Made by a program: the position numbers and the translations under genes | Shown: piece by piece, positions 37,053 to 46,101 of the stretch | Layout of the letters: each line of letters opens with the position of its first letter | How positions within the stretch are numbered: position 1 is the first letter of the stretch | The notes under the pieces: model-generated | The model's database searches: none | Told to the model about the DNA's origin: nothing | Seen by the model: the letters and a program-made list of their open reading frames with translations, nothing else | NCBI RefSeq assembly: GCF_034424215.1 | Contig: NZ_CP139960.1 | Location: forward strand, 3,596,001 to 3,660,000 | Origin: Niabella yanshanensis | GTDB taxonomy: Bacteria; Bacteroidota; Bacteroidia; Chitinophagales; Chitinophagaceae | Direction: 5' to 3' | Length of the DNA stretch: 64,000 nucleotides

Positions 37053-38603
37053 TTATTGTAAGAAAGTAATAGAGACATTATTGTTTTTCAAAAACTCATT
37101 CTCTTTAGCCAGGTCATAAGCGGTTTCTTCAAATCCTGTTTTCAGGTCCTTTTTCACGCCCAGTGCAATTAATGATTTCAGTATCTGGTCGTCTTTGGCC
37201 GTTAATGCCGCTTTGTGTAAAGCACTTGCACCTTCTTTATCCTGTGCATTGATGTTAGCGCCCAACTCAACGGCTTTTTTGATCAGGGCTGGGTTTTCTT
37301 TAGCCACTGCCAGGTGCAGCAGCGAGCTGCCATCGCCTTGTGGCGCGGTAACATCTAAACCTTTGCTTTTTAAAACGGCTAGTTTTTCTGCAAAATCATC
37401 TCCCTGAGGTTGTGCGGGGCCTCCGCCCATCGAACCACCGGGTCTGCCTTCTCTAAAAGAATTAAACCAATGATAAGCCAGGTTATGCCCGTCCTTATCT
37501 GATACTTTAACATCTGCACCTTTTTGGAGTAGCAAATTCACTACTTCGGCGGAGCCATTGGCTACCGCTTTGGTTAACGCAGATTCCCCTTTTTCATTTA
37601 CCGCATTAACATTAGTAGTTTTAGCGAGCAGGGTAGTGATCAGCGCTGCGTCTCTGCCTCCTGCTGCATTGATCAGTACGGTATTACCTTCGTTATCTTT
37701 TTTATTGATGTCAACGCCTTTGGCCAGGAAATAATCAATCACCTCTTTATTCGGACGACGCACCAGGTTGTGTAAAATGGTAGCACCATCTTTTGGATTG
37801 ATGGCTTTGGGATCCAGTTTTAATTGTTCTACCAGGTACTGGTAAACCTCGATACCGTTTTGCGACATTCTTGAGCCTTGTGTAGCAAAGAAAAGTGCAC
37901 GGTTAGTAGGCTTAAGGCCCTTCGCCATCAGCTTTTGCATGATATCGCGGTTGCCCAGCTTTGCGGCATAATCCACTGCAGTGCTGCCATATTCATCTTT
38001 ATCGTTAAAGGAGAGTCCCTTTGTTACCAGGTAATCAGACAGGCTCAGGTCTTTATCATTAGCAACGCCCATCAATAGTAAAGTAGCGCCGTCATCATAT
38101 CTTTTTTTAGGGTCAACTCCTGCTTTAAATAAAGCCTCCAATACCGGGATGTTTTTACTGCCGCCGGTAAGCGCATTAGCAACAACAGAAGTGCCGTGAC
38201 TATCATTAAGGTGAACATCTGAACCTTTTTCTATCAGGTAGGTGATCAGTTCTATATTGCCCCTTGATGCAGCCCAATGTAAATAAGATGCGCTGTGGTG
38301 CGTTTTTTTCTTTACACCATTACCTTCCTGCTCCACCATAAATTTGATTGTTTCCAGGGGCGCTTCATTTAAGATCGCTCTTGCGGTGGGGTCCCATGAA
38401 GCCGCATCGGGTTGTGAGGGACTATTGCCTTTAGCAATCTCTGCTTTCACCTGCTCAACAGTAGGTTGCGTCTTCCAGAAATCCGGGCTCATTAAAGTAT
38501 TGGTATACTGAACTGCTGAAGGCCCGCCTGTACGTCCGCCACCCGGCTGCGCGTAGGAAATAATAGTGAGGAGCGTGAAGGCGCTCAAAAATATTTGCTT
38601 CAT
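37053..38603 (-). CDS. Secreted ankyrin-repeat protein
   Basis: This 516-residue protein has a signal peptide (about 1-18, ending in SYAQ) and about ten ankyrin repeats over residues 60-510, for example [73 protein letters not shown] and [16 protein letters not shown] in order (each shown at the repeat start). A Gly-rich break ([18 protein letters not shown]) interrupts the array near 390-410. Ankyrin proteins are protein-binding scaffolds. It is the first gene of the DUF2271/PepSY/ApbE operon, a pairing that recurs in Bacteroidota; its task there is unknown. It is preceded by the shared box-plus-minus-7 promoter. Confidence 0.85.
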   Translation of the reverse strand: MKQIFLSAFTLLTIISYAQPGGGRTGGPSAVQYTNTLMSPDFWKTQPTVEQVKAEIAKGNSPSQPDAASWDPTARAILNEAPLETIKFMVEQEGNGVKKKTHHSASYLHWAASRGNIELITYLIEKGSDVHLNDSHGTSVVANALTGGSKNIPVLEALFKAGVDPKKRYDDGATLLLMGVANDKDLSLSDYLVTKGLSFNDKDEYGSTAVDYAAKLGNRDIMQKLMAKGLKPTNRALFFATQGSRMSQNGIEVYQYLVEQLKLDPKAINPKDGATILHNLVRRPNKEVIDYFLAKGVDINKKDNEGNTVLINAAGGRDAALITTLLAKTTNVNAVNEKGESALTKAVANGSAEVVNLLLQKGADVKVSDKDGHNLAYHWFNSFREGRPGGSMGGGPAQPQGDDFAEKLAVLKSKGLDVTAPQGDGSSLLHLAVAKENPALIKKAVELGANINAQDKEGASALHKAALTAKDDQILKSLIALGVKKDLKTGFEETAYDLAKENEFLKNNNVSITFLQ

Positions 38604-38651
38604 AATTGTTTATTTCTTTTTTCGGATTTCCTGCGAAGGAAAAACTGAGCG

Positions 38652-38718
38652 CGAAGGTAAAAACAGTTGCCGGCGGGCAGGTTACGAAATACGGAAAACT
38701 TAGAACGCAAGCCGGAAA
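38652..38718 (-). promoter_or_regulatory. Shared box plus -7 (tandem) upstream of the flavin operon
   Basis: Read toward the ankyrin gene: a box TTTCCGTATTTCGTAAC (38681-38697), 21 bp, then the -7 TACCTTCG (38652-38659). A second weaker copy, TTTCCGGCTTGCGTTCT (38702-38718), lies exactly 21 bp further upstream. This matches the layout at 25780, 27201 and 60834. Confidence 0.65.
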
Positions 38719-38823
38719 AATTAGGACGAAGCATCGGGCGTCAGGGGTGATGATAGGGATTAAGCCAATACATTTAATATGCCTTAAATTTTTATGATTT
38801 GGTGTTGCAGATTACCGGAGTTT

Positions 38824-38886
38824 AACCATTAAGAAGTTAAGAATAGTTAAGTTCTTTGTCTTAATAACCTTAATCCCTTAATGGTT
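38824..38886. repeat. 63-bp inverted-repeat element, copy 1
   Basis: The arms AACCATTAAG and CTTAATGGTT are perfect, with further TTAAG/CTTAA pairing inside. It is 57 of 63 identical (90 %) to the copy at 38920-38982. It resembles a TTAAG-rich intergenic palindromic repeat. Confidence 0.7.
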
Positions 38887-38919
38887 TATGATTAATGCAG
38901 ATAACGGGAATCATGGCTT

Positions 38920-38982
38920 AATCATTAAGAGGTTAAGAAAAGTTAAGTTTTTTGTCTTAATAAGCTTAATTCCTTAATGGTT
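38920..38982. repeat. 63-bp inverted-repeat element, copy 2
   Basis: Same orientation as copy 1, 96 bp away. The six differences lie mainly in loop or wobble positions; the outer arm AATCATTAAG still pairs with CTTAATGGTT in RNA through one G-U pair. Confidence 0.7.
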
Positions 38983-39049
38983 ATAACAACACGGCCGTTA
39001 AATAAAATATGATTGCCCCTCTTATAAAAAGAGCCGGATGGTTACTCAA

Positions 39050-40768
39050 CTAATTTAAGCTTTGGGCAAGCGTATAGGCTTTCTGCATGTCAGGAAATCC
39101 ATAGCCATAGGGTAATGTGGGACTGGCATAACGGTCTGCCGACTGCCTGATGATATCTCTTACCTGCTGGTTGGTCAGGTTAGGAAATGCCTGCCATAGG
39201 CAAGCAGCCATACCTGTCATAGCTGGCGCCGCATAGGAGGTACCGGTACCCGTAACTACGTTAGCCGCACTGTTGATGCGGTAAGCTCCGGCTCCCATCG
39301 CAATGACATCGGGTTTGATCCGGCCGTCAACCGTCATACCACGGGAACTGGCCGTGATAACACTACCTGCTGCATTGGCCATTCCTACTGCCAGGGCCCC
39401 GGGCGAATCTGCCGGGCTGCCCACAAAGCTGCCATCATTACCCGCTGACACCACCACTAATATACCTTTTGAAAAAGCCATAGATACTCCGCGCGAAGCA
39501 TGGGCGGTAGTCCCGTTCAATATTTCAAAGGTGTTGGTCATGCCAGGCAATGGAAATTCTTTATAGCCTAACGAAGTGTTGACTACATCTACTCCGGCGC
39601 TGTCGGCATATTCCAGGGCATTCACATAGTAATCTTCTTCAATGGGGTATTCGTCCGTATTGTCTTCTGAGGTGAGCAATAAATAGCTGGCTTCGGGGGC
39701 TGCGCCAATATATTGGGCAGGTTTAGCCCCGCCGATAATGGACAGCACACTGCCGCCATGTTCATCCATGAAAAACGGATCAGGCTGCTCATAAATAAAG
39801 GACTTAGCTCCCACAACGTGCAGGTTGTTCAGCATCGTGTTTTTATTGGCATCTTTAAAGCCTGCATCAATAACGGCGATAAGCATATTACGCCCTTTAA
39901 AGCCCAGCTGGTGTAATGCATTGCCTTTATTTTGCCGGATATTTTCAAAAGCCCGGCCGTAAACATTATTGTCTGAACCTATTGTGATATGGGGCGCTGC
40001 GGTATTACCTCCGGGAAAACTCCAGCTGCCGGCAGGACCCTGGTAAGCATTTTTTCTTTTAGCCCATACTATTTTGGCATCGGCTATAAAAGAAAGCGCT
40101 TTATACTTTTGAAGCAGGGTAGGATCATTGACATGTACGCTCACGGTTTTGAGCCATTTGCTTTTAGCAACAATAGTTCCGCCAATTTTGGCTATCTCCT
40201 GCAGGTATTCGTCTGCAATGGGCAGGTCATTTTCATCTACAGCTATTGATTGTTTTTGCCTGCGTTGTATAGCTCTGCCAGAAAGAAACCCAGAGGGATT
40301 ATTTACTGATAGGGTAGCATGCTTGTCCTTATCTTTTAAAATCAGGCGCAGTTTATAAATATTGGAGTCGGTGACCGTTACCACACAGCGGGCCAGTTCT
40401 TTGCCATCTTTTCCCTGGGCTATTACATTCGTTTGTCCGGCCCATTTGGCCTCTATAACACCTGGCGAATAGAAAGCCACGATCTGTTCGTTCTCCGATT
40501 CCCAAACCACTTCTGAAGCAGGAAGCGTGTCTTTATCTTTCAGTACATACAGCGGTATTGAATAAGAGTCATTTAAACTAAGCGTAATGCTGGAAGGGCT
40601 TACCGAGAAATTTGCAGCAGGCGGTTCGGTTTCCGGTAATTTTTCTTTTTTACAGGCAGTCATACACAGCAGTAGGAACAGGCAGGAGATGATCCATAAA
40701 CCCAACTTGGCTGATACGCCTGTAGCAGATGTTTTTACGATATTATTGTCTGGGAATCTATTCTTCAA
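39050..40768 (-). CDS. Subtilisin-like serine protease lipoprotein (S8 family)
   Basis: This 572-residue outer-surface or periplasmic protease has a lipoprotein signal with Cys39 (LLLCMTACKKEK), an Ig-like/BIG-type domain (about 52-133), a propeptide-like segment (about 137-245) and the peptidase domain (about 265-570). The catalytic triad is D301 (AVIDAGF), H337 (DEHGGSVLS) and S511 (GTSYAAPAMTG), and the oxyanion Asn is N444 (VSAGND). The frame starts at a TTG codon (40768) with no ATG before the signal segment, and the N-terminus before it is unusually long. A -7-like TAAATTTG (40789-40796) is 20 bp upstream. It is isolated from both neighbours. Confidence 0.85.
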   Translation of the reverse strand: MKNRFPDNNIVKTSATGVSAKLGLWIISCLFLLLCMTACKKEKLPETEPPAANFSVSPSSITLSLNDSYSIPLYVLKDKDTLPASEVVWESENEQIVAFYSPGVIEAKWAGQTNVIAQGKDGKELARCVVTVTDSNIYKLRLILKDKDKHATLSVNNPSGFLSGRAIQRRQKQSIAVDENDLPIADEYLQEIAKIGGTIVAKSKWLKTVSVHVNDPTLLQKYKALSFIADAKIVWAKRKNAYQGPAGSWSFPGGNTAAPHITIGSDNNVYGRAFENIRQNKGNALHQLGFKGRNMLIAVIDAGFKDANKNTMLNNLHVVGAKSFIYEQPDPFFMDEHGGSVLSIIGGAKPAQYIGAAPEASYLLLTSEDNTDEYPIEEDYYVNALEYADSAGVDVVNTSLGYKEFPLPGMTNTFEILNGTTAHASRGVSMAFSKGILVVVSAGNDGSFVGSPADSPGALAVGMANAAGSVITASSRGMTVDGRIKPDVIAMGAGAYRINSAANVVTGTGTSYAAPAMTGMAACLWQAFPNLTNQQVRDIIRQSADRYASPTLPYGYGFPDMQKAYTLAQSLN

Positions 40769-40801
40769 TTTGTGGAGGGTATTTATAACAAATTTACGAC
40801 A

Positions 40802-40832
40802 AATTTCAGGCCTTTTCTAAATGCCTGAAATT
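40802..40832. promoter_or_regulatory. Inverted repeat over the subtilase promoter
   Basis: AATTTCAGGC (40802-40811) and GCCTGAAATT (40823-40832) form a perfect 10-bp dyad with an 11-bp spacer. It lies just upstream of a minus-strand -7 (TAAATTTG, 40789-40796) and so could be an operator. Regulator unknown. Confidence 0.45.
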
Positions 40833-40851
40833 CAAAAACCTGACGGGCAGA

Positions 40852-40892
40852 AAAAAGCCCGCTATGTAATGGAAAAACACAACGGGCTTTTT
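40852..40892 (-). terminator. Terminator of the DUF4374/TonB receptor operon
   Basis: AAAAAGCCCG (40852-40861) and CGGGCTTTTT (40883-40892) form a perfect 10-bp stem with a 21-nt loop, 15 bp downstream of the DUF4374 stop on the minus strand. The T run follows in that direction. Confidence 0.75.
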
Positions 40893-40906
40893 AAAAGATA
40901 TTTGGA

Positions 40907-42316
40907 TTAATAAGCGCCTAAGTAGAAGCTGTTGGATCGGTTTTTCAATTTAGCGCCTTTGGTAATGGTTTTTGTTTTGTAATTAATAATGTAAAGATGT
41001 CCATCTACGCCATTAGGTGTCATCGGTACATAGAAATTATCTCCGGCTACACCAATGTTTTGAAACTGGCTAAAGGTACCGGTTAACGCAGTCCCTCCGT
41101 TTTGAGCGGCAGTAAGCCCGGAGAAACCCACATCCGATTGATTATCGGTGGCTAATTTGGTAGCAGTTTTTGCATTTAAATCTATTAAGGCAAGATAACC
41201 ACCATTAACACCAGTTTCAGTATACATAACAAGTCCTATGCCCTCTTTAATATACCTCCAGGCCCTTATCGCAACATTGTTTGCGGACCCTAACGCGGTT
41301 TTCAAATTGAATAGATAACTGTTATCGTAAGTATTTGTATTTCTGTCTATGCGTAGGATATGAGGTTGACCGGTAGTATTTACACCTGTTCCCTGATAGA
41401 TATGACCATCGTCTCCAAGGTGTTGAATCATGGTGCGATATCCATTATTACCGAAGCTACTTTGTGTTGAGTAGATTAAAGTCGGATTTGCTAAAGAGGG
41501 GTAATCTACAACCAGGGTAGCTGTTCCGAGCTGGTTGGTTGCAGAACTCCAGCTTTGTGTACCATTGTTGCTTACTGTTGATAGCTTCGTAACATCCGTT
41601 CTTATCAAATTACAACCTATAAAAATTTTTGTTTTTGCCGCGTTTAAAATAGGCATATCTATACGTCCAATTTGATAGCCGTCTTTGGTTTGTGCGGCAG
41701 TGAACGGAATCGTGAACTCTGTTTGTCGGGTTACCTGAGGATCATTTAAGTTGATCACAGCAATTTTAGCAATGCTTTTTACATCTATAAAAGTAGCACC
41801 GGCGCCTTCGCCAGAAGCTTGAATAGCGGCAGAAGCAAAAACACCAACACCAACGCCCTCGGCAGCAACTACCCAACGGGGAGAACTTCCAAGAATGGGT
41901 TCGGTGTTCACCTCTTCACGTGTATCTTCAAAATTTTTCTCGCCTTTAACCCGGTATTTATTGAAAATGCCGCCATCTGTTCCTGTGTACTGAATATTAT
42001 ACAGGAAGTTCCCGTTAACAGAGCCTTGTACACGAGCCGTTCTTTGAGATCTTAATCCGTAACCATTCGCATAAACATCTACTTCAAAATTTGGATCAGC
42101 CGCCTGTGCAGGGGTAATAGCATAGGCCATCGTACCACCATTCCCGGCAGTACCCTCTGTATCGGGATACGCAAGAGTAAGTGTTATAAACTTCCTTTCG
42201 TCGGTATCCGGACCTGATGCGCCTTCAACATTTACATCGTCATTGCTTTTGTTACATGCATTTAAAATACCGGCTGCAAATACGGCACCTAATATCAGTT
42301 TTTTTGATGAGTACAT
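40907..42316 (-). CDS. DUF4374 lipoprotein
   Basis: The 469-residue surface lipoprotein has Cys21 at the lipidation site (GILNACNKS). The mature part reads as a beta-propeller-like protein (repeated GxxxxRIDxNTNTY-type strands, NNGYRTMIQHLGDDGHIYQGTG, VPMTPNGVDGHLYIINYKTKTI). DUF4374 proteins are regularly encoded next to TonB receptors in Bacteroidota and are suspected of binding a metal complex or siderophore; no reaction is known. Here the receptor gene lies immediately upstream, with a 4-bp gap, and the two surely form one transcript ended by a terminator at 40852. Confidence 0.82.
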   Translation of the reverse strand: MYSSKKLILGAVFAAGILNACNKSNDDVNVEGASGPDTDERKFITLTLAYPDTEGTAGNGGTMAYAITPAQAADPNFEVDVYANGYGLRSQRTARVQGSVNGNFLYNIQYTGTDGGIFNKYRVKGEKNFEDTREEVNTEPILGSSPRWVVAAEGVGVGVFASAAIQASGEGAGATFIDVKSIAKIAVINLNDPQVTRQTEFTIPFTAAQTKDGYQIGRIDMPILNAAKTKIFIGCNLIRTDVTKLSTVSNNGTQSWSSATNQLGTATLVVDYPSLANPTLIYSTQSSFGNNGYRTMIQHLGDDGHIYQGTGVNTTGQPHILRIDRNTNTYDNSYLFNLKTALGSANNVAIRAWRYIKEGIGLVMYTETGVNGGYLALIDLNAKTATKLATDNQSDVGFSGLTAAQNGGTALTGTFSQFQNIGVAGDNFYVPMTPNGVDGHLYIINYKTKTITKGAKLKNRSNSFYLGAY

Positions 42317-42320
42317 ATTC

Positions 42321-44789
42321 TTATTTATTAAAATTGTTGATAGTATAATTTAGTTTTATGAAGAAAGCTCTTCCTGGTTTTTGAACGCCGAAATTGTCAT
42401 ATACTTCTGCGTTGAAAATATTTTTACAATCCAGGCTCACCACCAGCTTTCCGGTGGGGAAGCGATAGCTGGCACCCAGGTCATTGGGAAACTGTGCAGG
42501 CGTGGTAAACCATTCTGATTCTATCCAGATAGTACTAAAAGGCGCTACATAGCCCACATTGTAATAAAGATTTAGTACAGAGCGTTTCTGAAAAATATTG
42601 TTCAGGCGGTACTGCAGATTACCGTTTACAGTAAAAAATGGTTCATTAGGAACCTGTCTGTCATACAGGGAATGAGGATTCCCTCTTTCGTCGGTCGCTA
42701 CCTTAAACAGCGAGTTGAACTTAGATAAGTTCAACATGGTGTTGAGCCTGTTGTTGAAAATGTAATTCACTTCCGCTTCGAAGCCTACCGATTGAGTTTT
42801 GGATAAGTTGACAAACTGTGTTACCTGAATATCTTCTATCTGGTTTTCGCGTCCTTCTATTACGGGATCTACGCGGGTTTGCTGTATAATTTTATCGTAC
42901 CCGTTTCTCCAGAAAGCATTAGCATATAAAGACCATTTGTGTTTAGTGGATCGAGATATATTATAACGGGCCCCGAGGTTATAGTTGATAGCCATTTCGG
43001 GCAGGATGTCCGGGTTAGGCAACAGGTTGTTTTCCGGCTCGCCATAAATATGGCGGTCAGTAGGCATAATAAAGGATTTCTCAGCAGATACGATTAGAAA
43101 ACCGTTTATAATAGGCTGATAAGAAAGTGTACCGCCAAAACCCCTGTTATCTCTTTTGGTTGTATTGTTTTCATAAATCAGCACGCCCTCTGTTTCTCTC
43201 AACGGTATAGTTTGATCCGTAACATAAACAGCGTATTTACCAAAAATATTTGTTCTGAGTTTTCCTTTCAATAACTCTGACTCGTAGTTCAACGCCCATA
43301 TATTAGTGGTTAGCTCATTCTGTGTGATCCACCTGCTTCTTGCCGGGTTAAGTAAATCTTTATCGTTCCGGTTGGAGTTCTCAAATTTGTGATTGAGTGA
43401 CACACGATGACCTGAAACGATGGTATAAGCCAGGTTAGAGCGTACATTGGATATCGTTCGATCTATATCGCTTATCACCGCCTCGCCCTGTTGGCCTCTT
43501 CCTGGTTCGTATCCATAGGTTTCAGGCGGGCCTTCCGAATTTTTAACGAGTAAAGTCCCATCCCAATTATACCTTAAACTAACGGTATCCTGCAAATAAG
43601 TATTTCGCATGCTATGTACAGCATTCACGGTCAATGCAAGCCCGTCTACAAAAAGGTTCCTTTTGGTATAGTTTAAGCTGAAAACATGCGCCTGGTACTC
43701 GTTAAAGCGGCCAAAATAAGGTTTGGTCATAGTGATACCATGCGGGATCTCTTTATAGGAGTCTGAAATATTGTAGCCTACAAAGAACTGGTCGGCCCAT
43801 TTTACATCCGTAAAACCCAGTTCGAAACGTCCGCCAATGGTTTCAAACTCATCATTGGGCCTTCTTGTACGGTAATTACGAATAATACGTCCTCCCGGTA
43901 AAGTATACTTGGAGAATTTGCCCCACATTTCGTAATTGTTATCCGAATGACTGAAGAATCCCGATGCGCGACCTGTTAAACCGTTTTTGGGATTGCGGTA
44001 CAAGGTGCTCACATCAGCCCGGTAGGTATTAAAGGAGCCATAAGAAACCGCAGCAGTAATATTGTTTGCTGAGGCATCTTTCTTCATTACCACGTTAATT
44101 GCTCCTCCAATATAATTGCCACTCAAATGAGCGGGTAATACTCCTTTGTACACTTCTATCCGCTCAATCATAGCAGGCGGAATATTATTCAGGTTGAAGG
44201 AAGAGCCATAGGTAGATATTTCTATACCATCGAGAAATAAGCCAATCGTACTTCCCGACATGCCATTTAAATTGTACTCGATCGGCGAACCCTCGCCACC
44301 ATTTTGCCGGACACGTACCCCTACAGCTCTGTCCAGCAGCTCATTAGTGGTTAGGTTTCTCAATGACGCCTCTTTGGTTTCAATCACTGTTACCGCGAAA
44401 CCCTGCGTTTCTAAGGCTCTTTTTTTAGTAACACCTCCTACTGTTACTGTTTCCAGGTCTTCCTGCTTCGATTTTTTAAGCCGGATATTTAAAATGACTG
44501 TTTTACCTTCTGCAATAGTTATTTCGGCATCCTGTGATTCGTATCCTACCATAGTAGCAGTTACGGTATGTTTACCGGCGGGAAGAGATAAAAGATAAGC
44601 ACCTTTGTTGTCGGTGGTAGTAAAATTGCTATTCTGTGTTACACCAATGGTTACTTTTTCTGCAGGCTGCCCTTTTTCATTGGTTACCGTTCCTTTTACC
44701 ACACCGGTTTGTTGCGCCAGCAGGTTCGGACAAAAAAAGATTGCCATGCTGCAACATATTACCCACACAATTGTTTTGTTATATCCCAT
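42321..44789 (-). CDS. TonB-dependent receptor (DUF4374-partnered)
   Basis: The 822-residue outer-membrane receptor has a signal peptide (about 1-25, ending in NLLAQ), a carboxypeptidase-D-like domain (about 30-110), a plug (about 115-235) with VTVGGVTKKRALETQGFAV, VRVRQNGGEGSPIEYNLNGM and MIERIEVYKGVLPAHLSGNYIGG, and a barrel ending in GRAFFIKLNYTINNF. It is the first gene of an operon with DUF4374 and is divergent from an AraC-family regulator. That context, and two tandem copies of the shared promoter box, point to iron-complex uptake. The ligand is unknown. Confidence 0.85.
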   Translation of the reverse strand: MGYNKTIVWVICCSMAIFFCPNLLAQQTGVVKGTVTNEKGQPAEKVTIGVTQNSNFTTTDNKGAYLLSLPAGKHTVTATMVGYESQDAEITIAEGKTVILNIRLKKSKQEDLETVTVGGVTKKRALETQGFAVTVIETKEASLRNLTTNELLDRAVGVRVRQNGGEGSPIEYNLNGMSGSTIGLFLDGIEISTYGSSFNLNNIPPAMIERIEVYKGVLPAHLSGNYIGGAINVVMKKDASANNITAAVSYGSFNTYRADVSTLYRNPKNGLTGRASGFFSHSDNNYEMWGKFSKYTLPGGRIIRNYRTRRPNDEFETIGGRFELGFTDVKWADQFFVGYNISDSYKEIPHGITMTKPYFGRFNEYQAHVFSLNYTKRNLFVDGLALTVNAVHSMRNTYLQDTVSLRYNWDGTLLVKNSEGPPETYGYEPGRGQQGEAVISDIDRTISNVRSNLAYTIVSGHRVSLNHKFENSNRNDKDLLNPARSRWITQNELTTNIWALNYESELLKGKLRTNIFGKYAVYVTDQTIPLRETEGVLIYENNTTKRDNRGFGGTLSYQPIINGFLIVSAEKSFIMPTDRHIYGEPENNLLPNPDILPEMAINYNLGARYNISRSTKHKWSLYANAFWRNGYDKIIQQTRVDPVIEGRENQIEDIQVTQFVNLSKTQSVGFEAEVNYIFNNRLNTMLNLSKFNSLFKVATDERGNPHSLYDRQVPNEPFFTVNGNLQYRLNNIFQKRSVLNLYYNVGYVAPFSTIWIESEWFTTPAQFPNDLGASYRFPTGKLVVSLDCKNIFNAEVYDNFGVQKPGRAFFIKLNYTINNFNK

Positions 44790-44887
44790 CTGCTTATGCT
44801 ATTTATTTCAGTGGAGGGGAGAGGAGCCTGCCGGCGTTTAAAAACGGCTGCTGGTTCTTACAGGATCGACCGCCACTTTTCAGGGTG

Positions 44888-44943
44888 CAAAGGTGAAATG
44901 GTTCATTTACTGGAAACGGAAAAGCAGTAACGCAATCGGGAAT
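44888..44943 (-). promoter_or_regulatory. Two tandem boxes upstream of the DUF4374 receptor operon
   Basis: Read toward the receptor: ATTCCCGATTGCGTTAC (44927-44943), then TTTCCGTTTCCAGTAAA (44906-44922), exactly 21 bp apart, then a -7-like CACCTTTG (44888-44895) at 10 bp. Both boxes fit TTTCCG-N5-CGTAAA with a few mismatches. The spacing to the -7 differs by one helix turn from the other promoters. Confidence 0.5.
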
Positions 44944-44958
44944 TTTGAAAAAAATTCC
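44939..44958. promoter_or_regulatory. Perfect 8-bp dyad between receptor and AraC gene
   Basis: GGAATTTT (44939-44946) and AAAATTCC (44951-44958) are perfect inverted repeats with a GAAA spacer. The dyad forms because two oppositely oriented boxes meet here (44927-44943 and 44954-44970). Confidence 0.4.
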
Positions 44959-44998
44959 GCATTCCGTAAGCGTTTGGGGGAAAAATAGAGGATTTTTG
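44954..44998 (+). promoter_or_regulatory. Box plus -7 facing the AraC-family gene
   Basis: ATTCCGCATTCCGTAAG (44954-44970) fits TTTCCG-N5-CGTAAA in the plus orientation. After 20 bp it is followed by GATTTTTG (44991-44998), a 7 of 8 match to TAnnTTTG, 34 bp before the start codon. Autoregulation is suggested. Confidence 0.45.
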
Positions 44999-45031
44999 TA
45001 ATGAGATCAAAACTTTAAGGCAGGATCAATA

Positions 45032-46096
45032 ATGGCAAGCGTACAACCTATGCTGAATGATGAAGTATTGAAGGAGGCGGTTATTCCCTATTCAGACCTG
45101 TTCCGGATGGAAGAGCATGAAGTAGTGGAATCGCATAACAGCGACCTTTTCGATGCTGTTAATTGCGATTTCTACGAGTTCCTCACCAAAGACATTCATT
45201 TTATACGCGTACTGGGCAATTCGGCACAAACCCAGTCTTTTTCCTTTAAAAGCTATAAACCTTATGTAAGCCTGGTATTTTGCTTTAAAAGCCGGGGCGT
45301 TTTTAATAACCGGCTTACGGGTAAAACCTTTGCCGATGTACAACACAACCAAAGCAGCCTGATCTTTATCAATACACAGGTAGTCGATAACTCCTGGACC
45401 CGGGAGGCCGACTCGGAACTGTATATCATCAATATCGAGGTAGATTATTTTAAACGGTTCCTGTCGTCAGACAACCCGATGCACGAAACGTTTTTCAGTA
45501 GCCTCAATGAAAATAACCCCGTACTGCTCAACGAAAGAAGTATTGAAGTTACTTCCCGCATGAAGTCTTTGTTGTACGATATGTTTTTGTTTGAACATAA
45601 GAGCTACTACAAAACCCTTTACCTGAAATCCAAGTTTATTGAGTTGTTGATGCTGCAGTTCCAGGAATATGAAGCGCTCTATAAAACAATGCCTGAAATT
45701 TATACCAGCGACAGCAACCTGGAGAAAATGTATGATGTAAAAGATATTATTGATGCCGATATCAGCCGATCCTGTACCTTACTCGACCTGGCGCAGCAGG
45801 TAGGTACCAATGAATGCTACCTGAAAAAACATTTTAAGCAGGTATTTGGCACCACCGTTTTTGGGTATGTGCATACCCAGCGCATGAACCGTTCGAAAGA
45901 GCTGCTGATCAATGAAGATATGAAGATTGCTGAAGTAGCGAAATTGTCCGGCTACAAACATGCTTCACATTTTACGACTGCCTTCAAAAAATACTTCGGC
46001 TACCTGCCTCACCAGATCAAATTGTTACTGGTAACGTTATTGCATGAATCTGAGCTGATGTTTGGTTTGGAAAGCTTATCCGTGCTTCCTCTTTAA
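45032..46096 (+). CDS. AraC-family transcriptional regulator, PchR-like
   Basis: The 354-residue protein has an N-terminal sensor region of unknown fold (about 1-225) and a C-terminal AraC-type DNA-binding domain (about 235-340) with two helix-turn-helix motifs: TLLDLAQQVGTNECYLKKHFKQVFG and MKIAEVAKLSGYKHASHFTTAFKKYFG (each under 30 residues, in residues 249-275 and 295-325). The second motif is the classic AraC signature. It is divergent from a TonB receptor/DUF4374 operon, the usual setting of PchR-type activators of siderophore uptake. A candidate binding box lies in front of both it and that operon. Effector unknown. Confidence 0.88.
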   Translation: MASVQPMLNDEVLKEAVIPYSDLFRMEEHEVVESHNSDLFDAVNCDFYEFLTKDIHFIRVLGNSAQTQSFSFKSYKPYVSLVFCFKSRGVFNNRLTGKTFADVQHNQSSLIFINTQVVDNSWTREADSELYIINIEVDYFKRFLSSDNPMHETFFSSLNENNPVLLNERSIEVTSRMKSLLYDMFLFEHKSYYKTLYLKSKFIELLMLQFQEYEALYKTMPEIYTSDSNLEKMYDVKDIIDADISRSCTLLDLAQQVGTNECYLKKHFKQVFGTTVFGYVHTQRMNRSKELLINEDMKIAEVAKLSGYKHASHFTTAFKKYFGYLPHQIKLLLVTLLHESELMFGLESLSVLPL

Positions 46097-46101
46097 AAAG
46101 G

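Larger units (their letters stand above)
38604..39049. other. Intergenic region with promoter boxes and a duplicated hairpin repeat
   Basis: The part next to the ankyrin gene holds two tandem promoter boxes. The rest holds two copies of a 63-bp inverted-repeat element. No coding frame is supported. Confidence 0.6.
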
